Below, piece by piece: positions 45,055 through 56,120 of a stretch of DNA of 64,000 nt. Source of the DNA: Filosporella fistucella (Eukaryota > Ascomycota > Leotiomycetes > Helotiales); assembly GCA_030077755.1 (NCBI GenBank), contig JAQJZZ010000014.1, positions 1-64,000 on the forward strand. The letters run 5' to 3'. Within the stretch, counting starts at the first letter, position 1. Every line of letters begins with the position of its first letter. Both the position numbers and the translations under genes were made by a program. The notes under the pieces are model-generated. The model made no database searches. It saw only the letters and a list, made by a program, of their open reading frames with translations, and was not told the DNA's origin.

Positions 45055-47198
45055 ATGTCTTCATCGGTCAAGCGGGCCTGCGACGCCTGTCATCGTCGAA
45101 AGGTCAAATGTGATGGCATTAATCCGTGTCGCAATTGTTCGTCCGCTCAATTATCATGTACCTACCACGCCATTCCGCAGAAGAAGGGTCCAAAGGGGTC
45201 GCGAGCAAAGGTGATCAGCGAACTTCGGGAGACTCAACGACAAACCACACTCTCATCCAAAGTCGCGAATCGATTGAATGGAATCAATAGTCCGCCATGT
45301 TCTCCTACTCTCGCGCCTACTCCAGGCCTCCTTACCAGCGATATGGTCAAAGATTGTATCGAATTTTTCTTCACAAACATGTATCCCACTCTCCCTATAC
45401 TTCATCGTGGACGACTCGAGCAACAAGCAATGTACGCAGATCAGAATGTCGACACCTACTGTTTATTGACGTCCCTCTGCGCTTTCATGATGATACAACC
45501 TGGGATGGGAATACCGGGTGATCCCCTTGGCCTGGACAATCTGCCAGGTGCCAATCTGGTGTCGGGAAATCTATTAATGGAAGAGACCTTGAGAGTGCGA
45601 AAGAGTTACGATCATCTCGAGACACCGACACTCAATAGCCTGGCTACAAGTTTCTTTCTGTTCGGATGCTACTTTGGATTGGATTTACACAACAAAGCCT
45701 GGTTTCATCTGCGAGAGGCAACAACCTTAGCCCATATTCTAGGTCTTCAGAAGGAGGAGACATATCTGCAGTTTGATGCGGTCGAGTCTTCGAGGAGACG
45801 AAGACTGTATTGGCTGCTATTTGTTACTGAAAGGTAAGCTACTCTCCTCTCAATTGAATCAATCTAACAAAAAACAGAGCGTATGCCCTTCAACGACATC
45901 GCCCACTCTCCCTCCAAGCCACCATTACTCTTCCTACACAGAACGATGACCCATCAGATACACAGGCACATCATCTTACTGGATTCATTCATCTCGTGAA
46001 CCTTTTCAGACCATTTGACGATGGATTTGTTGCACTGTGGAATAAGACAAGAACCGACTGCTCGCCAGCATACCTCGCAGCCCTTCAAAAGCAACTCAAC
46101 GATGCTCTGCCCACGTATCTCAATTCGACCGAGAGTCAGGCTGCTGATCTGAGGACGAGTCAGCAATGGCTTCGAACTATGGTCTGGCAATTGAGCATCC
46201 AGAATGGATGTCTGAGTTCCAACCATGATGACCCTAGCATGACCTTCCAATATCCTGTTGAGATTTCGAGAGATCTTGTGTCAATGACATCTCAATTCTC
46301 TCAACAGAGTATGGAGGTCCATGGTATTGGACTTGTATGTTCTCCTTCCAGTTCGCTGCATGATGCTAATATTTCCCAGATTGAAAAGCTCTTTGATGTT
46401 GCATGTTCCTTGACTGATGTTCTTTCCTTGCTACCACCAAATCCCGATCCATTCCAATTGGGACCTCGAGATTATTTGCATGACTTCATGACTTTACTCT
46501 CTGTCCTTCGCAATGGCGATAATCGATTCCTTCCTCTCCTCCTTGCCAAGGTCAATGATGTACTCCCACGCCTCGTCAACCCAATGCTGCAAACTGTTCC
46601 TGACACACCATCAAATATGTGTGCTGATGTTGACATATTCGATGGATTTGGAAATGCTGGAATTGGCGTTGCTTCAAATTTCCCAGGTTACAACGGAAAC
46701 GGAACCAGCGGCGAGTTCAAGATGGAGCCTGACAACGACTTCACCAATAGCCTTCAGGGTATGCCACCTTATGACAAAAGACTCGAAGATCTCAACTCTC
46801 CGTCGACTGTTGAAAGGAGCAACGACAACACACCTTTTACTTCTCCTCCCATCATGCAAAGTCCGATGGAATTTCCCGGCATGAACGAGTATGGAGGATT
46901 CCCGGATCTCAGCTCTTCGAATGTCGGCAATAACATCACTGCCCACAACAGCCTTGGAAATTATGGTGAAGGCGTTGGTGGCGGTGGACGATCGATGGAT
47001 TTCAAGAGGGAGTTTGAAGGTACAATGGGGATGTTAAGTTACGGTCGGCAGGGAACTGTGAGGAGACCACCTTTAAGACAGAACAGTGGAAGCAATTTTG
47101 GCATGATACCCAGAAGTATACCCGAGCAGTATAATCTGCAAAGAGCAAATAGCGGTGGAGAGGGTATGGGAATGGGGGGTGATATTCCTTTCCGGTGA
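45055..47198 (+). CDS. Zn2Cys6 transcription factor (second), fungal-specific domain
   Basis: Nuclear DNA-binding regulator. Zinc cluster at residues 6-35: RACDACHRRKVKCDGINPC then RNCSSAQLSC, followed by the basic KKGPKGSR linker. The fungal-trans region follows (IEFFFTNMYPTLPILHRGR, RRRRLYWLLFVTERAYALQRHRP); the C-terminal third is Asn/Gly/Pro/Ser-rich and disordered. Exons 45055-45833, 45878-46334 and 46380-47198 give 684 residues. The second intron (46335-46379, 45 nt, GTATGT...CCCAG with GCTAAT branch) contains no stop and is a multiple of three, so retention would give a 699-residue form. The linker resembles that of sugar-utilisation regulators, but I cannot assign an orthologue. It is well away from the subtelomeric cluster. 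Confidence 0.88.
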
Positions 47199-48848
47199 TC
47201 CCACGCACTAGCTGTAAACTCATGGGCATATCCACTTCCGATTGCCGGGCGTTGTTAGGGAAGGGTATTTTGGTTGGCGTTTATGAGTCCCCTGAAGCTC
47301 GTTGGCATTAGGTACTTCCTTTACCATCTACGTCGCATGTTGGGCCACTGTTTTGAAGTGTTGAGAAGGGAACGTTTCTGTCAAATTTAAGTACAGAGTA
47401 TGAACAAAATGGAATGAAATAATATCAGATCCTAAATCCACGGAATAGCACGAAGTGCAAAACTCCTTGAGCCAGTGCAACCAGCGCACGGGGCAATCCT
47501 TGATTTACACAGTCACTTGATAATTCTTTCTTTGGAAAAGTTCTTCTCGCGATATCGGACCGTCTCCTGACCGCCAGAATTTTCGCGCTGAGCTGCGCAA
47601 ATGGAGTTATAACAAGGCTGTGATATCGAAGGGTGTGGATCTGGATAGCCTCGTTGTTTTCAAGCCCTCTTCCCAAAGGTGGGCATAAGAGATAGAAGAG
47701 CCTGTCGGGACTTTTGTCTTTCCGAGATGCTTGATCTTTGCCGCGATTGCCACTGCCATTCGTATGCATTGAAGTCCTCTTACTTGGGTGTAGGCATGAG
47801 AGTGATCTCCATGAATTTGAATCATGGGCGTCAATCTAAATCCGTCTGATGAGTTTATCTTTACGCTGCCGAACATGATTATCATTGCAGACAACGACAT
47901 GGAAGGTAATATCATATGTTCGCGGGCATCATTTCTATCCCTAAAAAGGCGACTGTGAATTCCACGAAATCCATTTTCCCAATGGCGAACGAATTGCTAA
48001 ATGAAAACCGGTGTAGCAAGTCTCACCTCCCCTCCACCATCACACGATCACCAAGGAAACCCGTGTTTAGATCACCATTACCCGAAATACCTCCATTTCC
48101 AATACATCCCACCTCCTAGTTGTAATACGGCGGTGTACGCCAATATTCTCCACCCTCTTTCGCTTCTTTAATGTGCCTCGCGAGTATATGGCTGCCACGC
48201 ATTGAGCACCTGGACCCCGGATCTGCGGGGACATTGAAACAATGACGTCTTTGGAACAAAAGTGGCGGAGCGACGTTTGAAAATAAGGGTACGAAATGGT
48301 TATGGTGGAGAAGTTCGTTTGAAGTTGCTGGATGCGATGCTGATGGGAGGGGAAATCCTTGTTCGCGACACTCGCGCAGAATCGATGGCTGAAGGAATTC
48401 ATGGGATGAGGCTTGAGGTTGTGGAAGTTTATATTGTGGGAATTGTTATGACGATGGATACTTAAAAGACTCCGATCTCAAGGTCAAAGATGGTCTGCGA
48501 GGTAAGAGAGTTTTCTGTCCCACAGACGAGTTGTCTGGATTTTCTGTTTGAAGACCTATCATCCAGACTTGAGATCATCCGATCATATAAGCAAACATCC
48601 CATCAAAACCAGAGCCGTTGGAAGTTCTACCACAAGGAATCGCCGTTGGAGGACTGAGAACATATTCTGTGAATGTCCAGAACCACGACCTGGAGGACTT
48701 CAGATAGGATTGGACACCACAGGAAACTTGGAATCCACTCAGTCCAGAGTGTGTAGAGTTTGCGCTGGCCTATGTAGAGGAGATCCCCCCTCTTCGTTTA
48801 CGGCCCAAGTATCAGAAAAGAATCGACGGAGCAGAACGTTACGCCAGA
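47199..48848. other. 1.6-kb region without a supported gene
   Basis: Several overlapping short frames on both strands (for example about 47425-47769 and 48067-48402 minus), none with motifs, signal peptides or consistent coding character. I see nothing to annotate. Confidence 0.45.
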
Positions 48849-49358
48849 ATGGAGGAACCAACCACACCACCACCACGTCCTCTCGTGCCTCGCCCAAAAC
48901 ACCTTCAGCCTTCTCCTACTCGTTCAGTCGTACCATATCCAGGCACACATCCTGCCCTAATTTCTCCCACACCTACAACACCACGCTCCATCCTCAAAAC
49001 ATCAGACACGACGCTCGTCGGCTCCGAGGCGTCAGGATCGAGTGGCTCATCCCTCAAACGACAAAAATCACATCGAGATAAGATTGCCGAGCGAGGCAAC
49101 ATGATGATACAGCAAGAACATTCAGGAGAAAGGATCGGACCAGGGAGAAAAGTAAAAGATGGAGCTTTCTTCGCGTTTGTGCTGCTACCACTCAGCTGTT
49201 GGTATACTAGAGGGGGAAAGAGATTGAGAGCACTTGATGAGGATGAGTTTGGAGGTGGATTGCCACCAAATCGAGTGGAAATGAGGAGGAATGGGGAAGG
49301 ATCGATACACAGGAGCCAGACGTCTGCTAGCATTCCCAGGACAGTGAGGATTCGGTAG
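48849..49358 (+). CDS. hypothetical proline-rich small protein
   Basis: Single frame of 169 residues, not recognised. The first 50 residues are rich in Pro and Thr with repeated PRP/TPTTPRS patterns; then a Ser-rich stretch (SGSSGSSLKR), a basic segment, one short hydrophobic segment (about residues 105-115, FFAFVLLPLSC) and a basic, polar C terminus. The composition and the start in context AGAATGG are plausible for a gene, but an overlapping frame on the opposite strand is nearly as long, so the call is weak. Confidence 0.35.
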   Translation: MEEPTTPPPRPLVPRPKHLQPSPTRSVVPYPGTHPALISPTPTTPRSILKTSDTTLVGSEASGSSGSSLKRQKSHRDKIAERGNMMIQQEHSGERIGPGRKVKDGAFFAFVLLPLSCWYTRGGKRLRALDEDEFGGGLPPNRVEMRRNGEGSIHRSQTSASIPRTVRIR

Positions 49359-49878
49359 CATGAGGAGGGTTCAATGGAAATAGAGAAAAGGTTAGAAAAT
49401 ATAATTAGATGTCATCTGAAGTTTGAAACTGAAATCGTCTCCCATAACAATGTTCTATGGACGTGAAGATGCAGAAACCTCACAAATGAACTCGGCTGCT
49501 TCAAAATCCAAGTGGGGTATGCAAATCCAAGATGCCATCTTCTTTTAGGTATCATCCAGCGAGCCATTGACACAGGAGGGCTTGCAGTAACAGAGAAAAT
49601 CATATCCACTTGGCATTGAGACAGCTGTACATCTGTCGCTGGCATCATCGCATCAGAAACAACAGAAGAATCGAGAAAAAAAAATGTACGAGTAGAAAAG
49701 AAACTCCATCTCAGGGTAAACCTTCGCTTTTCTGTAGAAAAGTGGTATCGATATCACTGTACAGTCCCTATATATTCACAAACAAGATCCAAAGGCCGTC
49801 CCTTCATCCCATTTACTACACCAAACGCCTTTCCTCGCCCATCCCCAGCAAATGCATGCTTCCGTATCGTATATCCTC
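49359..49878. other. intergenic region before the phosphoesterase gene
   Basis: About 520 bp with no gene seen; presumably contains the 3' untranslated region of the minus-strand phosphoesterase. Confidence 0.45.
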
Positions 49879-51622
49879 TCACTCTGCAAGCCCTCTCGCT
49901 TTACCACCTTCTACTATAATCTGCTCATCAATCCTCTTCTCTGTCTCTCCCCATTCGACCCTCTTATATGTTGTGATTCTCGCCTCATTCAAATCAATGT
50001 CGAAGAATCTCACTCTCCTATGGTATCCATTGTACCCACCATATCCTCCAAATCCAGCCCCGCCAGCATAACACATCCATAAAGCTGGATTACCTTGGGC
50101 ATTTGATGACAGCGCACAATATTCATTTGCGTGATCATGGCCACATGATACCATCACAACACCTTCCTCAACAAGTGCATCTCGGAAACCAGAATTGAAT
50201 CCGGGAGCTGTGACCCCTTCACGCCACTCTCCCTTCCTTGGTAGACTATCGTCACGGTATTCTGGAAGTGGTATGTGGATAAAGGCAAGGTCCATATGAA
50301 TGTGTGTATATCCTTCATGGGCTTTCTTCAATCCTTGGGCTGTGGTCTTGAACCAATCAATTTGGCTCTTCTTGAGCCAGTCGTATCCTTTAAATGAATG
50401 CTCGTCCGGAGAATATGCGTGCGTGTCAAGGAGGTATATGGTGAGTGCGGAATGTTTCGAGCTCCCACGAGCGAGCACCTCAACATAGTAGTTCCCAACC
50501 CCGTCAATATCTTCCGGTCCAGCAACTGAGAGCGAATATGGAAGAGCCTCAATGAGGGACATCTGGCCAGCTCGAGGAAGTGAACCTTCATCATCATGAT
50601 TGCCAAAAATGGTAGCGTAAGGTATTTTCCGCTTGATAAAAAGTTCAGCGAATTTGAAAATGGCCTGAATCTGTTAGTGAAAGGATTCGAGATCGCAATA
50701 TTGACTTACACTCTGGGCATCTGGGGCAGTCTCCCCATTGACTTGATCTCCACTCAAAATAACCAAATCTGGTTTCTCTTCATCTAACAGTCTCCCCACA
50801 AATTCCAATGTCCTTGGATCAGCCTCGCATTTACCGCCATTGTACCCAACTGGCATCTCATCCCTGCAAGCGCCAGTCCCTGTACTGAGATGCAAATCGG
50901 CAACCTGCATAATTTTAAACTTCCCATTATCCCTTATTCTCGGTACAGGTCTCGTATGCGCAGCCGCCTTTCCACGACGGATACTCAATCGTGCTTCTTG
51001 ACCTTCTCCACTGGTATCAAGTAGTAAAGCAGTTCCAACCATCTGCCAGCCTTCTCTCGGATCCACCGCATCAGCTCCGAACAAGACATCGACGGATGTA
51101 ATGGCTTTGTGTGAATCACTTGCGTGCCTTTTCGCGGATCTCTTCAACCACAATCCGCAGGGCCTCGATTCCCACTTCTCATTCCCTTCACCTTTCACCC
51201 CGGTGCTGGGGTCCAATCTGCCAACTGTGACATCGACGATGACCTTGTCTTCTGGCAACAGCTCCTCTTCCTTCTTGCGTTTGATATGTACATATGCGCT
51301 GCTAACCCATCCACTACCTAAATACAAGTCCTTCTCTACGCGATGCCATACATCTGCATCGAGTTTGCAGGAGGTAAAGAGGTTTAGTCTTGAGCATGTA
51401 GTGACTGTGATATCCGTTATGACCAAGCCCGGATGGTGTGCCGGAAGGGCATTGTGAACTGCAGTGGGAAGCACATGGTAATGGTTGTCGAGGATATATA
51501 CGAAGATCAAGCATACGATCGCGAAGGCAGACAGCTGGCTGATAGTGCGGACCTATTTTTCCTGCAATCAGTACGTGCAAGTAGCCATAGGGAAGATATA
51601 TGCTCACAATCCTTCTCGTCAT
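49879..51622 (-). CDS. Dcr2-like calcineurin-type metallophosphoesterase
   Basis: Predicted membrane-anchored protein phosphatase related to yeast Dcr2/Sia1 (Dcr2 is known to dephosphorylate the unfolded-protein sensor Ire1 in yeast). Exons 51622-51608, 51552-50710 and 50664-49879 give 547 residues. A 5-codon first exon (MTRRI) is spliced to VRTISQLSAFAIVCLIFVYIL, which forms an N-terminal membrane anchor. The C-terminal half has the metal-binding signature in order: VADLHL, LSGDQVNG, IFGNHDDEG and VSCGHDHANEYC. Frames join exactly through two GT-AG introns. Intact, normal family length. It stands alone with no obvious partner nearby. Confidence 0.88.
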
Positions 51623-52369
51623 TTTGGTGGGACTGCTGTAGACTTGAGGGGGCTAGAGCTATTCGGCGGCCTTTGGTTGGGGATTTCCATCGACGGAGGT
51701 GTCACACATTCATATCGTGGATTGAAGTTCAAGCTCAAAGCATGGAATGAAGAGCACAAGACTATCGTGGATTTGTGGTGCGCTTGGTTATGTTGTTCGT
51801 GTTCATAATTTCAGGCTCTTTGACCGAAATCTGGGGTTGTACGCTAACGGAAGCTAAAATCTTGCCCCTGTTCGACGGGCTCTCTACCTCGTGATCCAAC
51901 ACATTCCATGCAGATTGATGTTCTTTGAGGCTTCGAGAATTGTCTGATCTCGGATTTGACACTGGTGATGGGCACGAGCATTTCAAGGCCGAGCTAGGCG
52001 GCTGGCTTAAGGCGTGCCTTGTTTATGCATGTTGCGCTATGTGCGGCCGTGGAAAGCTTCGTTAGATTATCTGTCCTAAGCCTTGGTGAACCTACTTGCT
52101 AACTATAAGGTACAACTGATGTTTGCAGAATGGAATGATCTCTGAATCTCCCCTGGCTCTGTATTTGATCCGTTTGATTACAGTATTTGGACAAGCAAGA
52201 ACTCTTGTCACTGGGATTGCCAGACAGCAACTCATTGTCGCGCGACCGAGCTCAAATTGTACAAACCGATGCGTTGCACCAATTTTGCCGTCCGTCAAAC
52301 ACCAAAGGGGGGTAGTGAAGATATCTCCACCCCAAAGCCTACATATCTTACACGGAGGAACATATTGTC
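51623..52369. other. intergenic region, promoter of the phosphoesterase gene
   Basis: About 750 bp without a credible gene. Confidence 0.45.
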
Positions 52370-53720
52370 CTAACTCGCTTCCTTTGAAAGGTCTACCGTT
52401 CTTCGAAACACCCCGACAAACCCACCGCCAGCAGTAAGAAGTCCAACTTTCGGTCTGCAGACCAACTGCCAGTCATCTTTCATTGCCACTGAGTCTGTCT
52501 CTGAGATACTTCCATCTTTCTCTCGCTCCCGCTCACGAGCTTCTGCTTCCACCTCAGCCTTCAAAACAGCTCTTGGCTTCACCATCCTCAAATCCCACTC
52601 CCTTCCACCAACTCCAATTCCACTTCCAAGCTCTAGAGTTTTCTCTAGGAATAGAGGAAGGTTATCATTCTTCACGAACGCCAAACACTTATGTACCTGT
52701 GTGATATGAGGACAAAATACAACTAATGTACCACTTGGCTTCAGGGACTTTGCAACGGTTGCAAGAAACTCTTCTGTTCCTGGAAGATCAAGAATGGCAT
52801 GCGAGAGGAAAGGTGTGTTGGATGATTTCTCTAGTCTCGATGACAGATATTCTTGTATGCTTCCAACGTGAAAGTCAATGTGGTGATAGTACATGGCGTC
52901 ACGAAAATTCCGTATATTGACCTGGGCATAAGCCGAATGTGCCTGATTTATGTCGAGAGTATGAATCACAGCCCTGCGTTTTGATCGCCAGTCTTCGTAT
53001 GCAGCAATGCCTTCAGCTTCCTCTTGTTGTGCGGTGGTTTTCTCTTGTGCTCCATCGCTTTCATCTTGCGCGGTAGGGTGCTTCCTTTCAGATTCTGGTA
53101 GCGGTAACGCTGGTGGTGTAGTATTGGCAGCATGAATAGCCCTTGCAAGGTGCATAGTCAAGGCTCCATGACCAGTTCCTGCTTCAAATATCTCCAGCTT
53201 CTCTTCCCCCTCGTTATTGGCGTCTGGCACCGTTGGGTTTAGGTCGAGGAGGGAGACGATCAAATTTGCATCTTGAGAGTAAATCTACTACCATGCGATC
53301 AGCAACTAGACAGCAAAACTACTGAATATTCTCACAGGTGTCACAATCCGGCTCGAATGGTCTGTGTATTCCCCAAGGGTGGGACGAGTAATACGGTATT
53401 GAATTCCACGCTTGGAATATGTCGACTCCCTGATTCTCTTCCCTATGATTTCATCATGGCGGATTGAGTCGCGAAGGAGTTGAACCAATCGTCCTTTCCG
53501 AAGCTTCCTGCTTACTATAGGACTTGAGGGATTCGAAATGTGCCTCAGCAAAATTATATCATTTTCTGAAGCTGTTAGTCTATTTAAGTCGAGGACAAAA
53601 ACTGGATATACCTTTCACAATATCACTGTAGTGTCGGCGAGCGAAGATGGGAGATGAGAATTGCCTGTCAAGTGGCAGACTGCTGGAGGGACGAAAAGAG
53701 AGACGAGAGACAGAGAACAT
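52370..53720 (-). CDS. Trm61-like tRNA (adenine-N1)-methyltransferase, probably mitochondrial
   Basis: Predicted S-adenosylmethionine-dependent enzyme making m1A (position 58 type) in tRNA. Exons 53720-53612, 53565-53336 and 53284-52370 give 417 residues. The first exon encodes an Arg/Ser-rich, acid-free leader (MFSVSRLSFRPSSS...ARRHYS), a typical mitochondrial presequence. Then GRLVQLLRDSIRHDEIIGK and, across the second intron, RIVTPIYSQDANLIV, the family signature; the cofactor loop is EAGTGHGALTMHLA, with LDINQAHSAYAQVNIRNF and AILDLPGTEEFL. A charged insert with Gln/Glu/Ala runs occurs at about residues 160-205. Without the upstream exon the protein would lack its targeting sequence. Divergent from the lipase gene at 54111, with 390 bp between them. 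Confidence 0.85.
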
Positions 53721-54110
53721 TTGAAGGTGTGGATCATTCTAATTTTTGTTCAATCTCCAGCTAGAGCTCCAAAGCAGCAAGCTTCACATGCATGTCACTA
53801 GCGGCCGCGTGCCAGGGATGCCTGTGAGCCCAAGAGTTGTCAACTCCATCGACGTCAATGTCAACATAGTGGATACTCGTTTGAGTGAGTGACCAAGACG
53901 ATCCTGCTGCTTGTACTGTCAGATTACGGGTAATACATCCAGTAAACGGCTATTGTTTTCCTTAGGCTTTATCGACGGCCGTTCCGAAAGTCCTCACTCT
54001 GGTCACACTGTGAGACATAACTTGCCGAGGCAGCCTTCATATGCACTTGAACCTCTTGATCAGTCTCTCCTCTGCATCTCAAAGCTTCACGACAGATTCG
54101 CTGTCTCAAA

Positions 54111-55066
54111 ATGCCTACTGAAGTTGAAGGAACTCACCAGATAGGTGATATTTCACTCTACACAAAGACATGGAAAGTTAGTTACGTCCTTGTTTTACTA
54201 CCTTATCGAAGCTGACCGCTCTCAAGACTGATGGACCACCTGTGGCAAAGCTGATAGTCATTCACGGCTTCAGTGACCATATCAATCGATATTATGAGCT
54301 CTTTCCAACTCTTGCATCTCGCGGTATTGAGGTATATGGCTTTGATCAACGAGGTTGGGGACGTTCAGTCCACACTCCCGCCCAAAAAGGTCTCACAGGT
54401 CCCACTACCCAAGTGACATCTGATATCGTATCATTTGTCAAGACTGTACTACCTTCAACTGTGCCGGTGTTCATGTTTGGACATTCCATGGGTGGCGGTC
54501 AAATCCTAATTCTAGCCTCAGATCCTGAGCATTCAGAATTGACGAAACAGATTCGGGGTTGGATGCTCGAGGCACCATTCATTGGATTTCCCAAAGGCTA
54601 CGAGCCTGGAGCCGTTACCGTCTTCATGGGCCGCCTTGCAGGGAGATTCTTACCTCACATGCACCGTTACTCTCCCTTGCCCCCTGAGAACTTGACCAGA
54701 GATCCAGAAGTTGTAAAGTCATTGATCGAAGATGAGCTCATTCATGACACAGGAACGTTGGAGGGACTTGCTGGGATGCTGGACAGAACAGAAGCGCTGA
54801 ATAAAGGTATTGCCAAGTTGAATCCTGGCATGCAGAGTATCTGGCTGGGCCATGGAACAGATGACAAGGGAACCAGTTATGAGGAGAGCAAGAAATGGTT
54901 CGACAGACAAACTCAGGTCGAGGACAAAGAGTTCAAGACGTATGAAGGGTGGTCTCACCAGTTGCATGCAGACAAACCTGATAATAGATTGGACTTTGCA
55001 AAGGATGTAGGTGATTGGATCTTGGCTAGAGTCGGTGATGGGCAGGCCAGAGATTCAAAGTTGTGA
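54111..55066 (+). CDS. monoacylglycerol-lipase-like alpha/beta hydrolase
   Basis: Serine hydrolase of the Yju3/monoglyceride lipase type, which releases fatty acid from monoacylglycerol. Two exons (54111-54176, 54227-55066) give 301 residues, the family length. IVIHGFSDHINRY forms the oxyanion loop, FDQRGWGRS follows, the nucleophile is Ser in FGHSMGGG, the acid is likely Asp in LGHGTDDKG, and His lies in GWSHQLHADKP. The small first exon (MPTEVEGTHQIGDISLYTKTW) matches the usual N-terminal strand of the family and fixes the start. Converges on clpP with only 97 bp between stop codons. Confidence 0.9.
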
Positions 55067-55163
55067 TGTTGCTTGATATGTCTTGGTGGGCATTGGTGTA
55101 TGGTATCAAGAAAGTGAGGTGGTATGGGAATAGGCAATCCATCGAATACCAATTGATACATTT

Positions 55164-55935
55164 CTAAGTATCTCCCTCCTTCTTCTCCTTCTCCTTTTCT
55201 AGCCTCCTGTCCAGTATCTCATCCACTATTCCCATCTCCAATGCCTCTTCAGCACTCAAAAATCGATCCCTCTCCATCAGCTTCTCAATCTCGTCCAATG
55301 TATGAGGTTTCGATAAATGTCTTTCGAAAATCTGGTTCAACTTTGTCCTGACGCGAAGAATTTCTTGTGCATGTATCGCAATATCACTGGCCTGACCAGC
55401 ATACCCTCCACTGGGCTGATGTACCATGACACTACTGTTTGGCAGGCAAAATCGCTTCCCTTTCTCACCACCACAAAGCAACAGTGCACCCATAGATGCT
55501 GCCTGTCCCATGCATACCGTCGAGACTGGCGATCTGATGTAGGTCATAGTATCATATATAGCCAAGCCCGCAGTCACCGAACCACCAGGAGAATTGATGT
55601 AGAGTGTAATAGCCTTCTCAGGTGCGTCTGATTCGAGGAAGAGAAGTTGCGCAACGATTGCTGCAGAGAGGGTTTCGTTCACTTCGCCATTGAGACAAAT
55701 GATTCGTTCTTGAAGTAGTTTGGAGAAGATATCTGATGTCCGCCAGCCACCTCCCTGTATTTTCAGCATGGAGAGGCTATTAGAGAAGGGCGCTTACGAT
55801 TGTCTCTGTTATCATAGGAATTGGCGTCCAGGCTTTTGGGGAGTCTGCCCTTGGTGCAATCTGGGCAGAAAAGCATCTGGTACCCGCACGGAATGCATTG
55901 AGAGCTGGAGTTCGTAGTAACCTCGTTTTGAACAT
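55164..55935 (-). CDS. clpP: mitochondrial ATP-dependent Clp protease proteolytic subunit
   Basis: Serine peptidase S14 subunit that forms the chamber of the mitochondrial ClpXP protease. Two exons (55935-55798 and 55754-55164; 43-nt intron) give 242 residues. The first exon encodes a basic presequence ([23 protein letters not shown]) and [11 protein letters not shown], which joins to [19 protein letters not shown], exactly as in the bacterial enzyme. Active-site Ser in MGQAASMGA, His in [16 protein letters not shown] and the C-terminal [17 protein letters not shown] are conserved. The start codon lies 185 bp from that of the divergent mitochondrial-type gene at 56121, so they probably share a promoter. 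Confidence 0.95.
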
Positions 55936-56120
55936 GGTCGATGTTGGTTTGGACCAAAACTGTAGATAATTCCTTGGGACGGGGGGACGCGATTCAAAGT
56001 AGCGCGCAGCCTCGGGATTCTGCCGAGCAACAACATTTTATTTCAACCTATTCGACTTTCTCCTCTTTACATCACCAACACCCCCAACAAACTCTTCCAC
56101 TGGATCGAAAAGCATGTGGA
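55936..56120. promoter_or_regulatory. short divergent promoter shared by clpP and a mitochondrial-type gene
   Basis: 185 bp between start codons of two genes whose products both have mitochondrial-type leaders. The rightward frame stays open through this interval up to 55941, but a start there would overlap the clpP promoter and place the presequence internally. Confidence 0.5.

Noticed and set aside
48548..49081. 177-codon frame overlapping the 48849-49358 hypothetical gene
   Set aside because: Composition typical of a frame-shifted reading of Pro/Thr-rich DNA; no features.
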